Part shown: positions 41,955 through 51,092 of the stretch, piece by piece
Numbering within the stretch: the stretch's first letter is position 1
Layout: the number at the start of each line of letters is the position of its first letter
Assembly: GCF_000586555.1 (NCBI RefSeq)
Contig: NZ_AZUC01000063.1
Location: 153,248-217,247, forward strand
DNA from: Sporosarcina sp. D27
Lineage (GTDB): Bacteria > Bacillota > Bacilli > Bacillales_A > Planococcaceae
Direction: 5' to 3'
Length of the DNA stretch: 64,000 bases
Notes under the pieces: model-generated
Databases searched by the model: none
Told to the model about the DNA's origin: nothing
What the model saw: only the letters and a program-made list of their open reading frames with translations
Position numbers and translations under genes: made by a program

Positions 41955-43337
41955 TTACTTAGAAATCTCCGCCACGTAATCCGCCAACAAACGTGCGCCA
42001 TAACCCGTTGCTGTCTTTGGATAATAGCCCGAGTTTGATGCCTTTTGCATCATACCTGCCATATCCACGTGCAACCAGCGTGTATCTTTGGATACGAAAC
42101 GGCGTAAGAAGAGCGCTGCTGTAATCGAACCTGCAAAGCTGAGTGAACTGATATTATTGAAATCTGCATAATCACTTTGCAAGGTTTCATCGTACGCATC
42201 GATTAACGGCATTGGCCATACCGCATCTCCATTTTTCGCACCAATCTCTTTCATCTTGATAGCAAGTTCATCATCACCAAACACACCAGCGATATCAGAT
42301 CCTAGTGCATTTTCGATTGATCCAGTTAATGTTGCGATGTCCACTACATAAGCTGCGTTCAGTTCGCCAGCTCGAAGCAATCCATCCGCTAAAATCAAAC
42401 GGCCTTCTGCATCCGTATTACCGACTTGGACCGTATAACCGTTTTTGTATTGGATGACTTCTCCTGGCAACACAGCTGTATTATCTGGAGTATTTTCAAC
42501 CATTGGTATCAATGCAACAACGTTGACATCAGCTTTACTTTCTACAAGTAGTTTCATAGCTCCTGCAACTGCAGCCGATCCACCCATGTCCATCCTCATA
42601 TCACTTAAATCTTTCCCGCTCTTCAAGCTGATTCCGCCTGTATCGAATGTGACGCCTTTACCTACAAGTGCAACCAAAGGTTTGGAAGGATTTTTGCAAT
42701 AAGAGACTTCTACAAACGATGGAGCATATCGGCTTCCTCTGCCGACAGTAAGAACGCCGTTCATCTTCATCTCTTCTAGCTTCGCTTTGTCATGAACAAT
42801 GACTTTTGCATCGGTATCTTGGAACACTTCTTTCAGACGCTCTGGATAAGATTCTGGGTTCAATACATCCGATAATTCATTCATCAGATCACGTGAATAC
42901 GAGACCGCTTCAGCACGTTGTTCTCCAGTTTGAACAGCTTTTTCAGATGCACCTTCAATCGTTAATTTAGTACTGAACGGTTCTGCATTCGATTTGTACG
43001 TTAGGAACTGATAAGCTCCCAAATGCCAGCCTTCTACAAATGCCGTGATTACTTGTTCTGTTTCTACATCTAAAAATTGCTTGCCGAGTGCATTAACTTC
43101 TATTGTTGCTGAAGATACTTTCGCACGGCTCAATTCTCTAGCCGCAGTTCCCGCCATCGCACGAACGGTTTCCAGGCAACCTGTTTTCCCGTCTTTTACT
43201 GACATTACATACCATTGTTGCCCTTCTGAAAAGACTGTACTTCCTGATCCAGCCTTTAATTGGTTAACAAACGTTTTTAGCCCCTCATTCTGTTGAATTC
43301 GCGTGTCTTGTGAAAATAGCAACTTCACTTCAGTCAT
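41955..43337 (-). CDS. pepA: leucyl aminopeptidase (M17)
   Basis: A 460-residue cytosolic aminopeptidase releasing N-terminal residues, two-metal enzyme. Metal and catalytic residues lie in VTFDTGGISLKSGKDLSDMRMDMGGSAA and NTDAEGRLILADGL, both intact, and the C-terminal domain has the LPLIDAY-like block (MPLIDAYDE). B. subtilis counterpart is YuiE. ATG 43337 follows GGGGA by 8 nt; an ATG five codons upstream is less likely. Confidence 0.95.
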   Translation of the reverse strand: MTEVKLLFSQDTRIQQNEGLKTFVNQLKAGSGSTVFSEGQQWYVMSVKDGKTGCLETVRAMAGTAARELSRAKVSSATIEVNALGKQFLDVETEQVITAFVEGWHLGAYQFLTYKSNAEPFSTKLTIEGASEKAVQTGEQRAEAVSYSRDLMNELSDVLNPESYPERLKEVFQDTDAKVIVHDKAKLEEMKMNGVLTVGRGSRYAPSFVEVSYCKNPSKPLVALVGKGVTFDTGGISLKSGKDLSDMRMDMGGSAAVAGAMKLLVESKADVNVVALIPMVENTPDNTAVLPGEVIQYKNGYTVQVGNTDAEGRLILADGLLRAGELNAAYVVDIATLTGSIENALGSDIAGVFGDDELAIKMKEIGAKNGDAVWPMPLIDAYDETLQSDYADFNNISSLSFAGSITAALFLRRFVSKDTRWLHVDMAGMMQKASNSGYYPKTATGYGARLLADYVAEISK

Positions 43338-43436
43338 TATCGTTATCCCCATTCTTCAATAGATTCGTTATGTAACTAATAATCCTACACTAGTGTACCA
43401 TGTGAAAACAGAGGATTCTAATTATTGATAGCATAC

Positions 43437-43466
43437 AAAAAACCATCCCGAGTAAAGGAATGGTTT
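43437..43466 (-). terminator. intrinsic terminator of 43465 gene
   Basis: AAACCATTCC / GGGATGGTTT with T run on the minus strand, overlapping the gene's stop. Confidence 0.8.
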
Positions 43467-43698
43467 AGCTATTAATAGAGCCCATCGCTCCTGTATTCTG
43501 AACGTTGTCAAAATTTCCAGCACCCGTACGTTTCTTAATCTCTTCATCCGAAAGGGGAGGTGTCACTTTTCCTTCTTCCACAGGAGTTTCATCCAGATAA
43601 TGAGTTTTCTCTAAAGCGCGGTTTTTAGCGTCCATCTGCCGTCCATATTCTTCCGCTTCTCCCACAGTCATTTGACTATTCTCAGGTGTATTCAACAA
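43465..43698 (-). CDS. small hydrophilic hypothetical protein (77 aa)
   Basis: Not recognised. A very polar, probably unstructured protein (MTVGEAEEYGRQMDAKNRALEKTHYLDETPVEEG ... TGAGNFDNVQNTGAMGSINS). Start is one of two consecutive TTG codons after GGGAGAG. Composition recalls small stress or spore-associated proteins of Bacillales, but no family can be named. Confidence 0.7.
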   Translation of the reverse strand: MLNTPENSQMTVGEAEEYGRQMDAKNRALEKTHYLDETPVEEGKVTPPLSDEEIKKRTGAGNFDNVQNTGAMGSINS

Positions 43699-43831
43699 AA
43701 TCTCTCCCTTCTGATCACTTACTTTTTCTTAAGTATTCCCTATGGAGTTTGATAAAAAACATTCGAAAGACTGAAAAAATGATTTTTTATAGGTTGCTGT
43801 GATACGCTCTAACTAAGTGGGGTGAAGAAAG

Positions 43832-44263
43832 ATGAAAATATTAGTCGATGCCGATGGATGTCCTGTTGTTGACATCACCATTAGCACTGCAAAGGCCCAT
43901 CAAATTCCTTGTTTGCTGATTTGCGACACCGCTCACGAAATGGTTCGCGATGGTGCTGAAACAATCGTTGTTTCAAAAGGAGCGGATGCGGTAGACTTTG
44001 TTCTTGTGAACCGTATTCAGCCCAAAGACATTGTCGTCACCCAAGATTATGGTCTTGCTGCCATGGCGCTAGCTAAAGGAGGGCGTCCGATTGACCAAAA
44101 CGGAAGATGGTACACGGACACAAACATTGATCAGCTGTTGTATTCCCGGCACTTTGCTCAAAAAGTTCGCCAAGCAGGAGGTCGCTTAAAAGGACCTAAA
44201 AAACGCTCCGTTGAACAAAACGAAGCGTTCCAAAGTAGCCTTACGAAGCTTATTTCACAGTAA
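43832..44263 (+). CDS. yqxD: YaiI/YqxD family protein
   Basis: A 143-residue DUF188 protein: ILVDADGCPVVDITI at the start, DFVLVNRIQPKDIVVTQDYGLAAMALAKGG in the middle and KKVRQAGGRLKGPKKR-like tail. The Asp-rich PIN-like pocket suggests a nuclease fold, but the family is uncharacterised. GGGGTGAAG precedes the ATG. Confidence 0.93.
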   Translation: MKILVDADGCPVVDITISTAKAHQIPCLLICDTAHEMVRDGAETIVVSKGADAVDFVLVNRIQPKDIVVTQDYGLAAMALAKGGRPIDQNGRWYTDTNIDQLLYSRHFAQKVRQAGGRLKGPKKRSVEQNEAFQSSLTKLISQ

Positions 44264-44328
44264 ACAATCATGCGTTTCGTTCAGGCTTGTACTCATAATC
44301 CTTTAACTCTCTGCATACCATTATTTCG

Positions 44329-44631
44329 TTAAGGTGTAATTTGAAGAACACAAATATCCGAATCGGTCTCTGCGAACAAACTATGTTTCTCGTTAGGGAC
44401 CATGTGAAGGATATTTTCCTCTGATACCGTAACTGGAGTGCCTTCAACCGTAAAACGGACTTTCCCTTTTCTAACGATGATTAGAACTTCTCTGTCTGAA
44501 TCATGCTCAGACACTTCTTCTCCTGCACGTAGCTGGATATTTAATACGTTGGCATTTGGAACCACACATACTTGTTCTACAGATTTCGCTTTACTGTCAA
44601 GTTGCCTTGGTGTTTCAATCAGCTTCAACAT
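44329..44631 (-). CDS. cupin domain protein
   Basis: A 100-residue single cupin barrel. Motif 1 GEEVSEHDSDREVLIIVRKGKVRF has one His and the Glu of a usual metal site, and motif 2 reads PNEKHSLFAETDSDI with its His. Enzymatic or sensor role unknown. AAGGAGAG precedes the ATG. Confidence 0.85.
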   Translation of the reverse strand: MLKLIETPRQLDSKAKSVEQVCVVPNANVLNIQLRAGEEVSEHDSDREVLIIVRKGKVRFTVEGTPVTVSEENILHMVPNEKHSLFAETDSDICVLQITP

Positions 44632-44821
44632 AATACTCTCCTTTTGTTGGTTTATGCTAGACGATAAATAGCCAATTATTTTTCTTCCATAGTTACTTGT
44701 ATTTTGCTTTGTTCTATTTAGGGTACAAGACTCCTCATAGCTTTCTCATTTATTGTTTAATAACGTTTACACGACCTTGTTTTAGGAAATTAGTGAACTA
44801 AAGACAATAGGAGGTCCACAC

Positions 44822-45898
44822 ATGCCCCAAATCGTATCCGTGAGCACACATTTACCACCTAATCTTATTAAACAGGAAAAAGCCGTTGAATTATCACGTT
44901 CGGTTTTCAGTGGACGTTTCAAAGATATTGAACGGCTGTTAACTGTGTTTCAAAACGGTGATATTGAACAGCGTAATGTCTGCATGCCGCTCGAGTGGTA
45001 TGGGCAAGCCCATGATTTCGAAGAGCGTAACGAGTTGTACATATCACATGCGATTGAATATGGCACAGCTGCAGTCACTGCGTGCCTCGAATCCAGTATG
45101 CTAGATCAGAAAGTAGACTACAAAGATATTGATGCCATCATTTTTGTTTCGAGTACAGGCATTGCCACCCCTAGTATCGATGCACGCATTATGAATAATC
45201 TACCCTTCCGCGATGATGTAAAACGTATTCCTCTATGGGGGCTTGGCTGCGCAGGTGGCGCTTCAGGACTAAGTCGTGCCAATGAATTCTGCATGGCATA
45301 TCCAGAAGCGAATGTGCTCGTCCTTGCAATTGAATTGTGCAGTCTAACGTTCCAGAAAGACGATTATTCAAAGAGTAATCTCGTCGGTGTCTCGTTATTT
45401 TCAGACGGAGTCGCTTGTGCACTTATTACTGGTGATCAATCCAAGTTACGTTCGAAGCAAGTCCGCCCTTCGATTGTTGCTACGACGTCCAAGCTGATGC
45501 CTGATTCTGAAGACGTCATGGGATGGGATGTAAAAAATAGCGGATTATACGTCGTCTTCTCCAAAAGTATTCCTGTCATCATCAGTGACTGGCTTGGACC
45601 GTTTGTTCATCAATTTTTAAACAAGTATAACCTCACAGACAAAGACATTTCCCATTTCGTCGCCCACCCTGGAGGAAAAAAAGTGTTAGAAGCGTACGAA
45701 GAGGCGCTCAACTTCAATAGTTCAATGACTGAGATATCAAGGAATGTATTACGGATGAATGGAAACATGTCGTCCCCCACGGTTCTTTACGTATTGAAGG
45801 AATTCATGGAAGCAAAGCCTGCACAAGGTGAATACGGTGTGCTCGCTGCCCTCGGTCCAGGATTTTGTGGGGAACTTCAACTGCTGAAATGGGAATGA
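44822..45898 (+). CDS. bpsA: type III polyketide synthase
   Basis: A 358-residue chalcone/stilbene-synthase-like enzyme that condenses a fatty acyl-CoA with malonyl-CoA to alkylpyrones. The catalytic triad can be placed: Cys 143 in GLGCAGGASGL, His 282 in VAHPGGKK, Asn 315 in RMNGNMSS. It is followed 10 bp later by an isoprenylcysteine-type methyltransferase gene, the bpsA-bpsB pair of B. subtilis that makes alkylpyrone methyl ethers. Start ATG after AGGAGG. Confidence 0.95.
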   Translation: MPQIVSVSTHLPPNLIKQEKAVELSRSVFSGRFKDIERLLTVFQNGDIEQRNVCMPLEWYGQAHDFEERNELYISHAIEYGTAAVTACLESSMLDQKVDYKDIDAIIFVSSTGIATPSIDARIMNNLPFRDDVKRIPLWGLGCAGGASGLSRANEFCMAYPEANVLVLAIELCSLTFQKDDYSKSNLVGVSLFSDGVACALITGDQSKLRSKQVRPSIVATTSKLMPDSEDVMGWDVKNSGLYVVFSKSIPVIISDWLGPFVHQFLNKYNLTDKDISHFVAHPGGKKVLEAYEEALNFNSSMTEISRNVLRMNGNMSSPTVLYVLKEFMEAKPAQGEYGVLAALGPGFCGELQLLKWE

Positions 45899-45908
45899 GG
45901 TGGATACA

Positions 45909-46439
45909 TTGTTCTTCTGGATTGTAATTTCAATCGTCATTCTTCAACGACTCGCTGAATTAGTCATCGCTAAAAACAACGAGAAACGAATGAAAGCTCA
46001 AGGGGCATACGAAGTGGGTGCGAGTCATTACCCTGCTATTGTTATTCTTCATACTGCCTTTTTTGTTTCCTTACTAGTAGAAGTACTCATCCGAAAACCA
46101 GAATTATCTCCAATCTGGGGTATTTTATTGACGATATTCTTGTTGACACAGGTGTTGCGGGTTTGGTGTCTTTCTTCACTCGGAAAGTATTGGAACACTA
46201 AAATCATCATCCTTCCAGGTGCAGATGTTGTCATGAAGGGACCTTATAAATTCATCAGACACCCTAACTATGTCATCGTTGCGACAGAAATCCTTGTCTT
46301 GCCAATGATATTCGGTGCTTATTTCACAGCAATTGCATTCACCTTATTGAATACCTGGATGATGTCCGTCCGCATCCCACAAGAAGAAAAAGCCTTGAAA
46401 GATGCGACCAACTACAAAGAAAAGTTCTCCTTGGAATGA
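45909..46439 (+). CDS. bpsB: ICMT-family methyltransferase, alkylpyrone O-methylase
   Basis: A 176-residue integral membrane methyltransferase (YpbQ-like). Hydrophobic helices occupy most of the protein; the SAM-binding ICMT motif is VMKGPYKFIRHPNYVIVATEILVLP and the end is RIPQEEKALKDATNY. It should methylate the product of the upstream synthase. TTG 45909 is preferred because GAGGTGG lies about 7 nt before it; a GTG at 45900 is the alternative. Confidence 0.9.
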   Translation: MFFWIVISIVILQRLAELVIAKNNEKRMKAQGAYEVGASHYPAIVILHTAFFVSLLVEVLIRKPELSPIWGILLTIFLLTQVLRVWCLSSLGKYWNTKIIILPGADVVMKGPYKFIRHPNYVIVATEILVLPMIFGAYFTAIAFTLLNTWMMSVRIPQEEKALKDATNYKEKFSLE

Positions 46440-46442
46440 ACA

Positions 46443-46480
46443 AAAGCAGTGGCTCAAGTTTTGAGCCCACTGCTTTTTGT
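46443..46480. terminator. bidirectional intrinsic terminator
   Basis: AAAGCAGTGG-CTCAA / TTGAG-CCCACTGCTTT with flanking A/T runs, between bpsB and the convergent transporter. Confidence 0.85.
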
Positions 46481-46483
46481 ATA

Positions 46484-47884
46484 TTATGAATGGGATTCTT
46501 TTGACGAATCTTCATACGTTAATGTTTTGCCAAACACACTGAACAAAACGGTCAAAATCGGTGAGAATAGACAGAAGAACGCAAATCCGAAATAATCGCC
46601 TACAGGCACGCCTAGGACATCTGCAATGAATATCCCGCACACACTCCATGGGACAAGAGGGTTGACGACGGTCCCTGCATCTTCCATCACACGGCTTAAG
46701 TTTTTACTCGCAAGACCTAACTTTTTATATTGGCCTTGAAATGCTTGCCCTGTTAGTAAAATTGATAAATATTGTTCACCAATCAGTACGTTGATACTGA
46801 TTGCCGTTAACGCAGACGCCCCAATTACAGAACTTGCAGAGCGTAAAGATTGCTCCACTGTTGCAAGTAATGTTTGGACGATTCCTAGCTTAAACAACAA
46901 TCCGCCCATAGTAAGTGCTAAGATAACTAGCGTTATCGTAAAGAACATGCTACTGATGCCGCCTCGAGTTAGTAAACTGTCTACCGCTTCGACACCAGTT
47001 TCGGATTGAAATCCTTTATAAAGGATTTCAAAAACCTGTGAAGCGCTATAAGCGTTTAACGTACATCCAATCACGACTGCTGAAACTGTACTTGCCGCCA
47101 ACGTTAAAAGTGCCGGGACTTTCATCAACGTCAAAACAATAAGTACTACTAATGGCAAGAATGATACCCAGTGAACGAGCCCGGTTTCCGCTAGTGCCTC
47201 CTGAAACGACCGGATCGTATCCAATTTAGTATCTCCTGCTGAGGGTGAAAGAATCGCAAATATCCCAAACGATAGGACAAATGCCGGAACGGTCGTCCAC
47301 ATCATATTGCGAATATGGGCGAACAAGTCGACTCCGACGATCGATGAAGCTAAGTTGGTCGTATCAGATAAAGGAGACATTTTATCCCCAAAGAATGCAC
47401 CTGAGACAATCGCTCCTGCAGCAATCGCAGGTGATAGACCGAGTACGCCTGACATACTGAGCAACGCTACACCAACTGTTGCCACAGTTGTCAATGAGCT
47501 ACCGATTGATATACCTATAATTGCAGTTACCGTAAATGCAATCGCGTAAAAATAAGAGGGGGTAATGAGTTGAAAACCAGCATTGATCAAACTTGGTATC
47601 GTCCCACTCATCATCCAACTACTAATGAGCATCCCAATGAAGAAGAACAAAAATACTGCACCCATACCAGCTCCAGATCCTTCTGTCATCCCATCTTGGA
47701 GATCACGGTAAGAAATTTTCTTGAGGATTCCATATCCAATTAAAAGTAAAATAGACGCTAAAATCGGCAAATGCGGAATCGATTCGAACTTAATAATACT
47801 TATGCTGATCATTCCAATGATCAACAAGATGAGTGTTACGGACTCTTTGAATGTGGGCTTCTGTAATGGTTGAATGTGAAACAT
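46484..47884 (-). CDS. nhaC: NhaC-family transporter, probably tyrosine-regulated
   Basis: A 466-residue, roughly 12-helix transporter of the NhaC Na+/H+ antiporter family; GAIVSGAFFGDKMSPLSDTTNLA is the hallmark block. ATG 47884 follows GAGGAGG. A T-box leader upstream whose specifier reads UAC points to tyrosine supply, as proposed for NhaC-like transporters in other Bacillales; so it may carry tyrosine in exchange for sodium or protons rather than regulate pH. The transport substrate is inference. Confidence 0.9.
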   Translation of the reverse strand: MFHIQPLQKPTFKESVTLILLIIGMISISIIKFESIPHLPILASILLLIGYGILKKISYRDLQDGMTEGSGAGMGAVFLFFFIGMLISSWMMSGTIPSLINAGFQLITPSYFYAIAFTVTAIIGISIGSSLTTVATVGVALLSMSGVLGLSPAIAAGAIVSGAFFGDKMSPLSDTTNLASSIVGVDLFAHIRNMMWTTVPAFVLSFGIFAILSPSAGDTKLDTIRSFQEALAETGLVHWVSFLPLVVLIVLTLMKVPALLTLAASTVSAVVIGCTLNAYSASQVFEILYKGFQSETGVEAVDSLLTRGGISSMFFTITLVILALTMGGLLFKLGIVQTLLATVEQSLRSASSVIGASALTAISINVLIGEQYLSILLTGQAFQGQYKKLGLASKNLSRVMEDAGTVVNPLVPWSVCGIFIADVLGVPVGDYFGFAFFCLFSPILTVLFSVFGKTLTYEDSSKESHS

Positions 47885-47930
47885 GACGATGTCCTCCTCG
47901 GTTTTTGCGTACAAAAAAACTCCATTCGTT

Positions 47931-48120
47931 CCCTATAACAGGGACGAAGGAGTTCTCCGCGGTACCACCCATGTTGACAAGCTGACATCGCTTATCCACT
48001 TCATTGGATTCAAAGATTGCTTGTTGACGTAATTCATGAACGAAGTGCCTGGACTTACACCGCCTATCCAGTCTCTGGTTGCTGCTTGCTTCGTTCACTA
48101 CTGCATCATCACTTTGAATG
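47931..48120 (-). ncRNA. T-box leader (probable tyrosine specifier)
   Basis: Minus-strand leader with all landmarks: the T-box sequence GGGTGGTACCGCGG (47957-47970), then a terminator hairpin GAACTCCTTCGT / ACGAATGGAGTT with T run. In stem I there are GGTGTAAG (distal loop) and AGTA (5' side), and the stem GAACGAAG / CTTCGTTC next to the specifier loop ATGAATTACG. The codon in the usual place is TAC (48029-48031), followed by G, indicating tRNA-Tyr. Confidence 0.92.
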
Positions 48121-48153
48121 ACTATTTACTTTTCGGTTTGAATGATTATTGAA

Positions 48154-48181
48154 ATCTTACCATGACTTTTAAGTTTGTCAA
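48154..48181 (-). promoter_or_regulatory. promoter of the T-box leader
   Basis: TTGACA (48176-48181), 16-nt spacer, TAAGAT (48154-48159), about 20-30 nt upstream of the leader stem I. Confidence 0.7.
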
Positions 48182-48228
48182 GTTATACAATATTAAATCA
48201 TAAAATCAATATTTCACACTGCCGTTGT

Positions 48229-48352
48229 TTTCCGCTTCAGGTGGACGCTTTCCGAGGGGCTCGATTTAGGCCACCTCGTTCGCTTCGCTCACTGTGGGGT
48301 CTTCAATCTTCGCTGATCCCTCCGGAGTCGCCACCTTCCGCTTCAAACAACT
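48229..48352. repeat. palindromic intergenic repeat, copy 4
   Basis: About 124 bp, TTTCCGCTTCAGGTGGACGC to TTCCGCTTCAAACAA, the best-preserved copy. Same orientation as copy 1 and sharing CTTCGCTGATCCCTCCGGAG with it. Confidence 0.8.
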
Positions 48353-48396
48353 AATGTAAAGTTTACATATAGTGAACTAACCATCAGATAAAAACT

Positions 48397-49149
48397 TTAT
48401 CTAGGTTCACAAGCCATACCATCTTTGTCTCCATCCATTCTTTCGCTATAAGCGGAATGGCCTTTTTTCACGCCAGTTGGATAAACCTTCCTAAGTTCTG
48501 TACAATTTGCAAACTGTTCCGTAGGTTGAGTTGAGGGCTTTTTCGAATCAGGTTTAGAAGATGAGTCACCTTTAACAGGATAGGTGTCACTGTCGAATCC
48601 ACGATCAGTTGCATAATCTTCTAACGTCCAAATTCCAATCCCTTTTTTCTTCGCTTCGTTTTGAACTTTTTCATATTCATCAAGATGACGCGTATTTGGT
48701 GGATATACATAAGCAACTCGTGCAAGTCCTTCCTCCAGTAACTTCTCTTGAACGCTTTCTCCGTCTATGTAAATATAGGCAAGTAATCTACCATATTTAT
48801 CGTACTTCTGCCCAATATCGAACTCGATCTCCAGCTTTCCACTATTCATTAATTCTTGGTTACGTCGTTTCGCTTCTTCTCCGAAAGGTTGTTTCCCTAG
48901 TCTTGGATGGTTCGTCTCTGGTGTATCGATGAGTAAATAACGGACATTCGTTTCTTTTCCCTCATACATAATCTTTATCGTATCCCCGTCAATCGTTTTG
49001 ACTAACTCAACAGGAATCAATCCGTCACGTGTAGGTGTTGCCTCTTCTTCTTGAAAGAAAAAATAATAGGCGCCTGCCAGTAATACAGCCACAATCAGTG
49101 CGGATAGACTCCCTTTTCCTTTACTTTTTTTACTCTTTCGTTGTGCCAT
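48397..49149 (-). CDS. membrane-anchored thermonuclease with excalibur domain
   Basis: A 250-residue nuclease: basic N-terminus, one anchor or signal helix (about residues 15-33), a staphylococcal-nuclease-like domain (about 45-175) and a C-terminal excalibur calcium-binding motif (YPTGVKKGHSAYSERMDGDKDGMACE). Catalytic Arg/Glu/Arg correspond to VRYLLIDTPE, FGEEAKRR and YDKYGRLLAY. It is similar in plan to YncB. Likely acts on extracellular DNA. No strong ribosome site (GGGGA). Confidence 0.92.
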   Translation of the reverse strand: MAQRKSKKSKGKGSLSALIVAVLLAGAYYFFFQEEEATPTRDGLIPVELVKTIDGDTIKIMYEGKETNVRYLLIDTPETNHPRLGKQPFGEEAKRRNQELMNSGKLEIEFDIGQKYDKYGRLLAYIYIDGESVQEKLLEEGLARVAYVYPPNTRHLDEYEKVQNEAKKKGIGIWTLEDYATDRGFDSDTYPVKGDSSSKPDSKKPSTQPTEQFANCTELRKVYPTGVKKGHSAYSERMDGDKDGMACEPR

Positions 49150-49210
49150 ATTTATTCAGTCCCCACTCGTTTGTTCATTCTTCCTAGTTTACCAGGTTGT
49201 CAAACGAAAG

Positions 49211-49242
49211 AAAAGCAGCTGCCATGAGGACAGCTGCTCAAT
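49211..49242 (-). terminator. terminator of the ars module
   Basis: GAGCAGCTGTCC / GGCAGCTGCTTTTC stem read on the minus strand. Near copy of the katE terminator at 53170. Confidence 0.8.
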
Positions 49243-49477
49243 CAAATAATTCAATACTCACTTCTTAATTCATTCAAAGGTTTCATAGTCTTTATATAAT
49301 TCGTATAAGGATATGAGCCAAATCTAGCTAAGTACTTTTTGATAATGTATTTATTATAATTTCACAAAATTTCCCCTATCTATATTTCCTCTGGTGCATG
49401 ACCAAAGGGAGCTATGTGTTAGCCTATTCTTCAGCTTAAATATCAATATGATTTTAGTTCATCATTAGCACACTTCT
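49243..49477. other. intergenic region without gene
   Basis: About 235 bp of AT-rich sequence between the ars terminator and the flavoprotein stop; no frame or hairpin of note. Confidence 0.5.
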
Positions 49478-50848
49478 TTAACAGCTTCCATTTGTTGTGC
49501 TGCAGCAAGTCTTGTCCTTATTTGTATATTCTAGGTTTATACTGCACACACCGGTCTCGGGCAAGTCTAGTTCCACATTCTTCGCGGATTCAAAATCTCC
49601 TGTCAGATAGGCTACAACTGATCGTACTTGTTCATAACCAGTCGCCATTAGGAAGGTTGGAGCACGTCCATAGCTTTTCATGCCAACGATGTATAGATTT
49701 TTCTCTGGTTGTCTCAACTCCTCTTCACCATGTGGACGAACCGTACCACAACTGTGAAGGTTTGGATCAATTAGTGGAGCAAGCGTGCTAATACTCTCAG
49801 TTGCTGAATCAATATTTAGCCTTACTTCACTTAAGAAAGAAAAGTCAGGGCGACTCCCCGTATTGACGATCAGCTCATCAAGTCCTTCAATTGAAAAGCT
49901 TTCTCCCTTTAAGTCTCCATTTAGTTTCAAAGAGATTTCATTTTTCTCTACACTATGGATTCTAAAAGGTGTGTACACCTGAACACGTCCTGAATTAACT
50001 AATTGATGAATGCGCGATCCAAGTTCCCCCCGTGCCTGAAGGGCATCCTTCTCTTCGCCACCATATGCTTCTTCCACACTATTTTTACGAAGAATCCATG
50101 TTATTTTTAGATCAGAATGTTTTTCATTCAACTCGGATAACTCCAGAATCGTATTGATAGCGGAATGTCCCCCCCCAATGACAGCCACTCTTTTTCCAAT
50201 AAACCTTTCATACTCATTACCATTAATGTTTGGAATGCCATAAAATATCTGGTTCTCAAAAGACTTCTCTTCCTTCGTCCAAATACCTGTAGAGTTCATG
50301 GGGTTCGGTTGTCCCCATGTTCCTGAAGCATCTATGATCGCTTTCGCTTCAATCTGCTCTGTTTGACCCTGAGTTTCAATATGCAGTACAAAAGGAATGT
50401 CCTCCCTATTGGCTGATTTCATCTTATCAAAGCCTTTTCTACTAGTAGAAATCACCCTAGTATTCAGCCGGATTGAGGGACTGATTTGTGGTAATTCAGC
50501 TACTTGTCGTAGGTAATTTTCCACTAACTCTTTTCCAGTTGGGAGCACATCAGGAGAGGGTGCTTCCCATCCATTTTCTTCAAGTAATTCTCTGGCTACC
50601 TTATCGATATTATATTGCCATGGCGAAAACAAACGAACGTGCCCCCACGACAAAACATGATGTCCTACACGCGGACCAGATTCTAAAACGATGAAATTCT
50701 CTCCTGCCTTTGCTAGATGGGCTGCTGCAGCTAATCCAATTGGACCAGCTCCGATGATGGCAATTGGCAGCGAAGAGTTTTCTTTTTTCTTATTTTTAAT
50801 AATGATTGGTAATTCTCCATTTGAACAACATGCAGTTTGATTTTTCAT
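49478..50848 (-). CDS. arsO: arsO-like flavin-dependent oxidoreductase with terminal Cys clusters
   Basis: A 456-residue two-dinucleotide-binding flavoprotein: FAD site IAIIGAGPIGLAAAAHLAKAG near residues 31-51 and NAD(P) site VAVIGGGHSAINTILELSEL near 219-238. It matches the putative monooxygenases that accompany ars operons (ArsO). Cysteine pairs stand at both ends: TACCSNG near residue 7 and KTCCSTTNGSC at the C-terminus, a likely thiolate site for arsenic or metal. ATG follows GGAGG by 7 nt. An ArsR-type operator lies 180 bp upstream, tying it to arsR. Exact reaction unknown. Confidence 0.82.
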   Translation of the reverse strand: MKNQTACCSNGELPIIIKNKKKENSSLPIAIIGAGPIGLAAAAHLAKAGENFIVLESGPRVGHHVLSWGHVRLFSPWQYNIDKVARELLEENGWEAPSPDVLPTGKELVENYLRQVAELPQISPSIRLNTRVISTSRKGFDKMKSANREDIPFVLHIETQGQTEQIEAKAIIDASGTWGQPNPMNSTGIWTKEEKSFENQIFYGIPNINGNEYERFIGKRVAVIGGGHSAINTILELSELNEKHSDLKITWILRKNSVEEAYGGEEKDALQARGELGSRIHQLVNSGRVQVYTPFRIHSVEKNEISLKLNGDLKGESFSIEGLDELIVNTGSRPDFSFLSEVRLNIDSATESISTLAPLIDPNLHSCGTVRPHGEEELRQPEKNLYIVGMKSYGRAPTFLMATGYEQVRSVVAYLTGDFESAKNVELDLPETGVCSINLEYTNKDKTCCSTTNGSC

Positions 50849-51027
50849 GATAATACCTCCACGTATTATGTAATAGTTTAAATTTTGTGTTTGAATTCGG
50901 GTAGAACAGGTATTCCCAACCATTTCTACACCTTCATTACTAAAATATGTAAAAGTAACAGAAAACGATCTATTTAATTGTTTGTTCTAAAATTTCACTT
51001 TCAATTTCATTCAATATCTGTCATAAG

Positions 51028-51049
51028 TATATAAACATAAGCTTATATA
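51028..51049. promoter_or_regulatory. ArsR-type operator upstream of arsO
   Basis: A 22-bp stretch matching the one in front of arsR (53045-53066) at 20 positions: TATATAAGC, a variable base, TATG, a variable base, TTATATA (minus-strand reading). Confidence 0.65.
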
Positions 51050-51092
51050 CCGTACGCAAGGAAAACCGATACAAGTCTCCATGGACTGTTAG

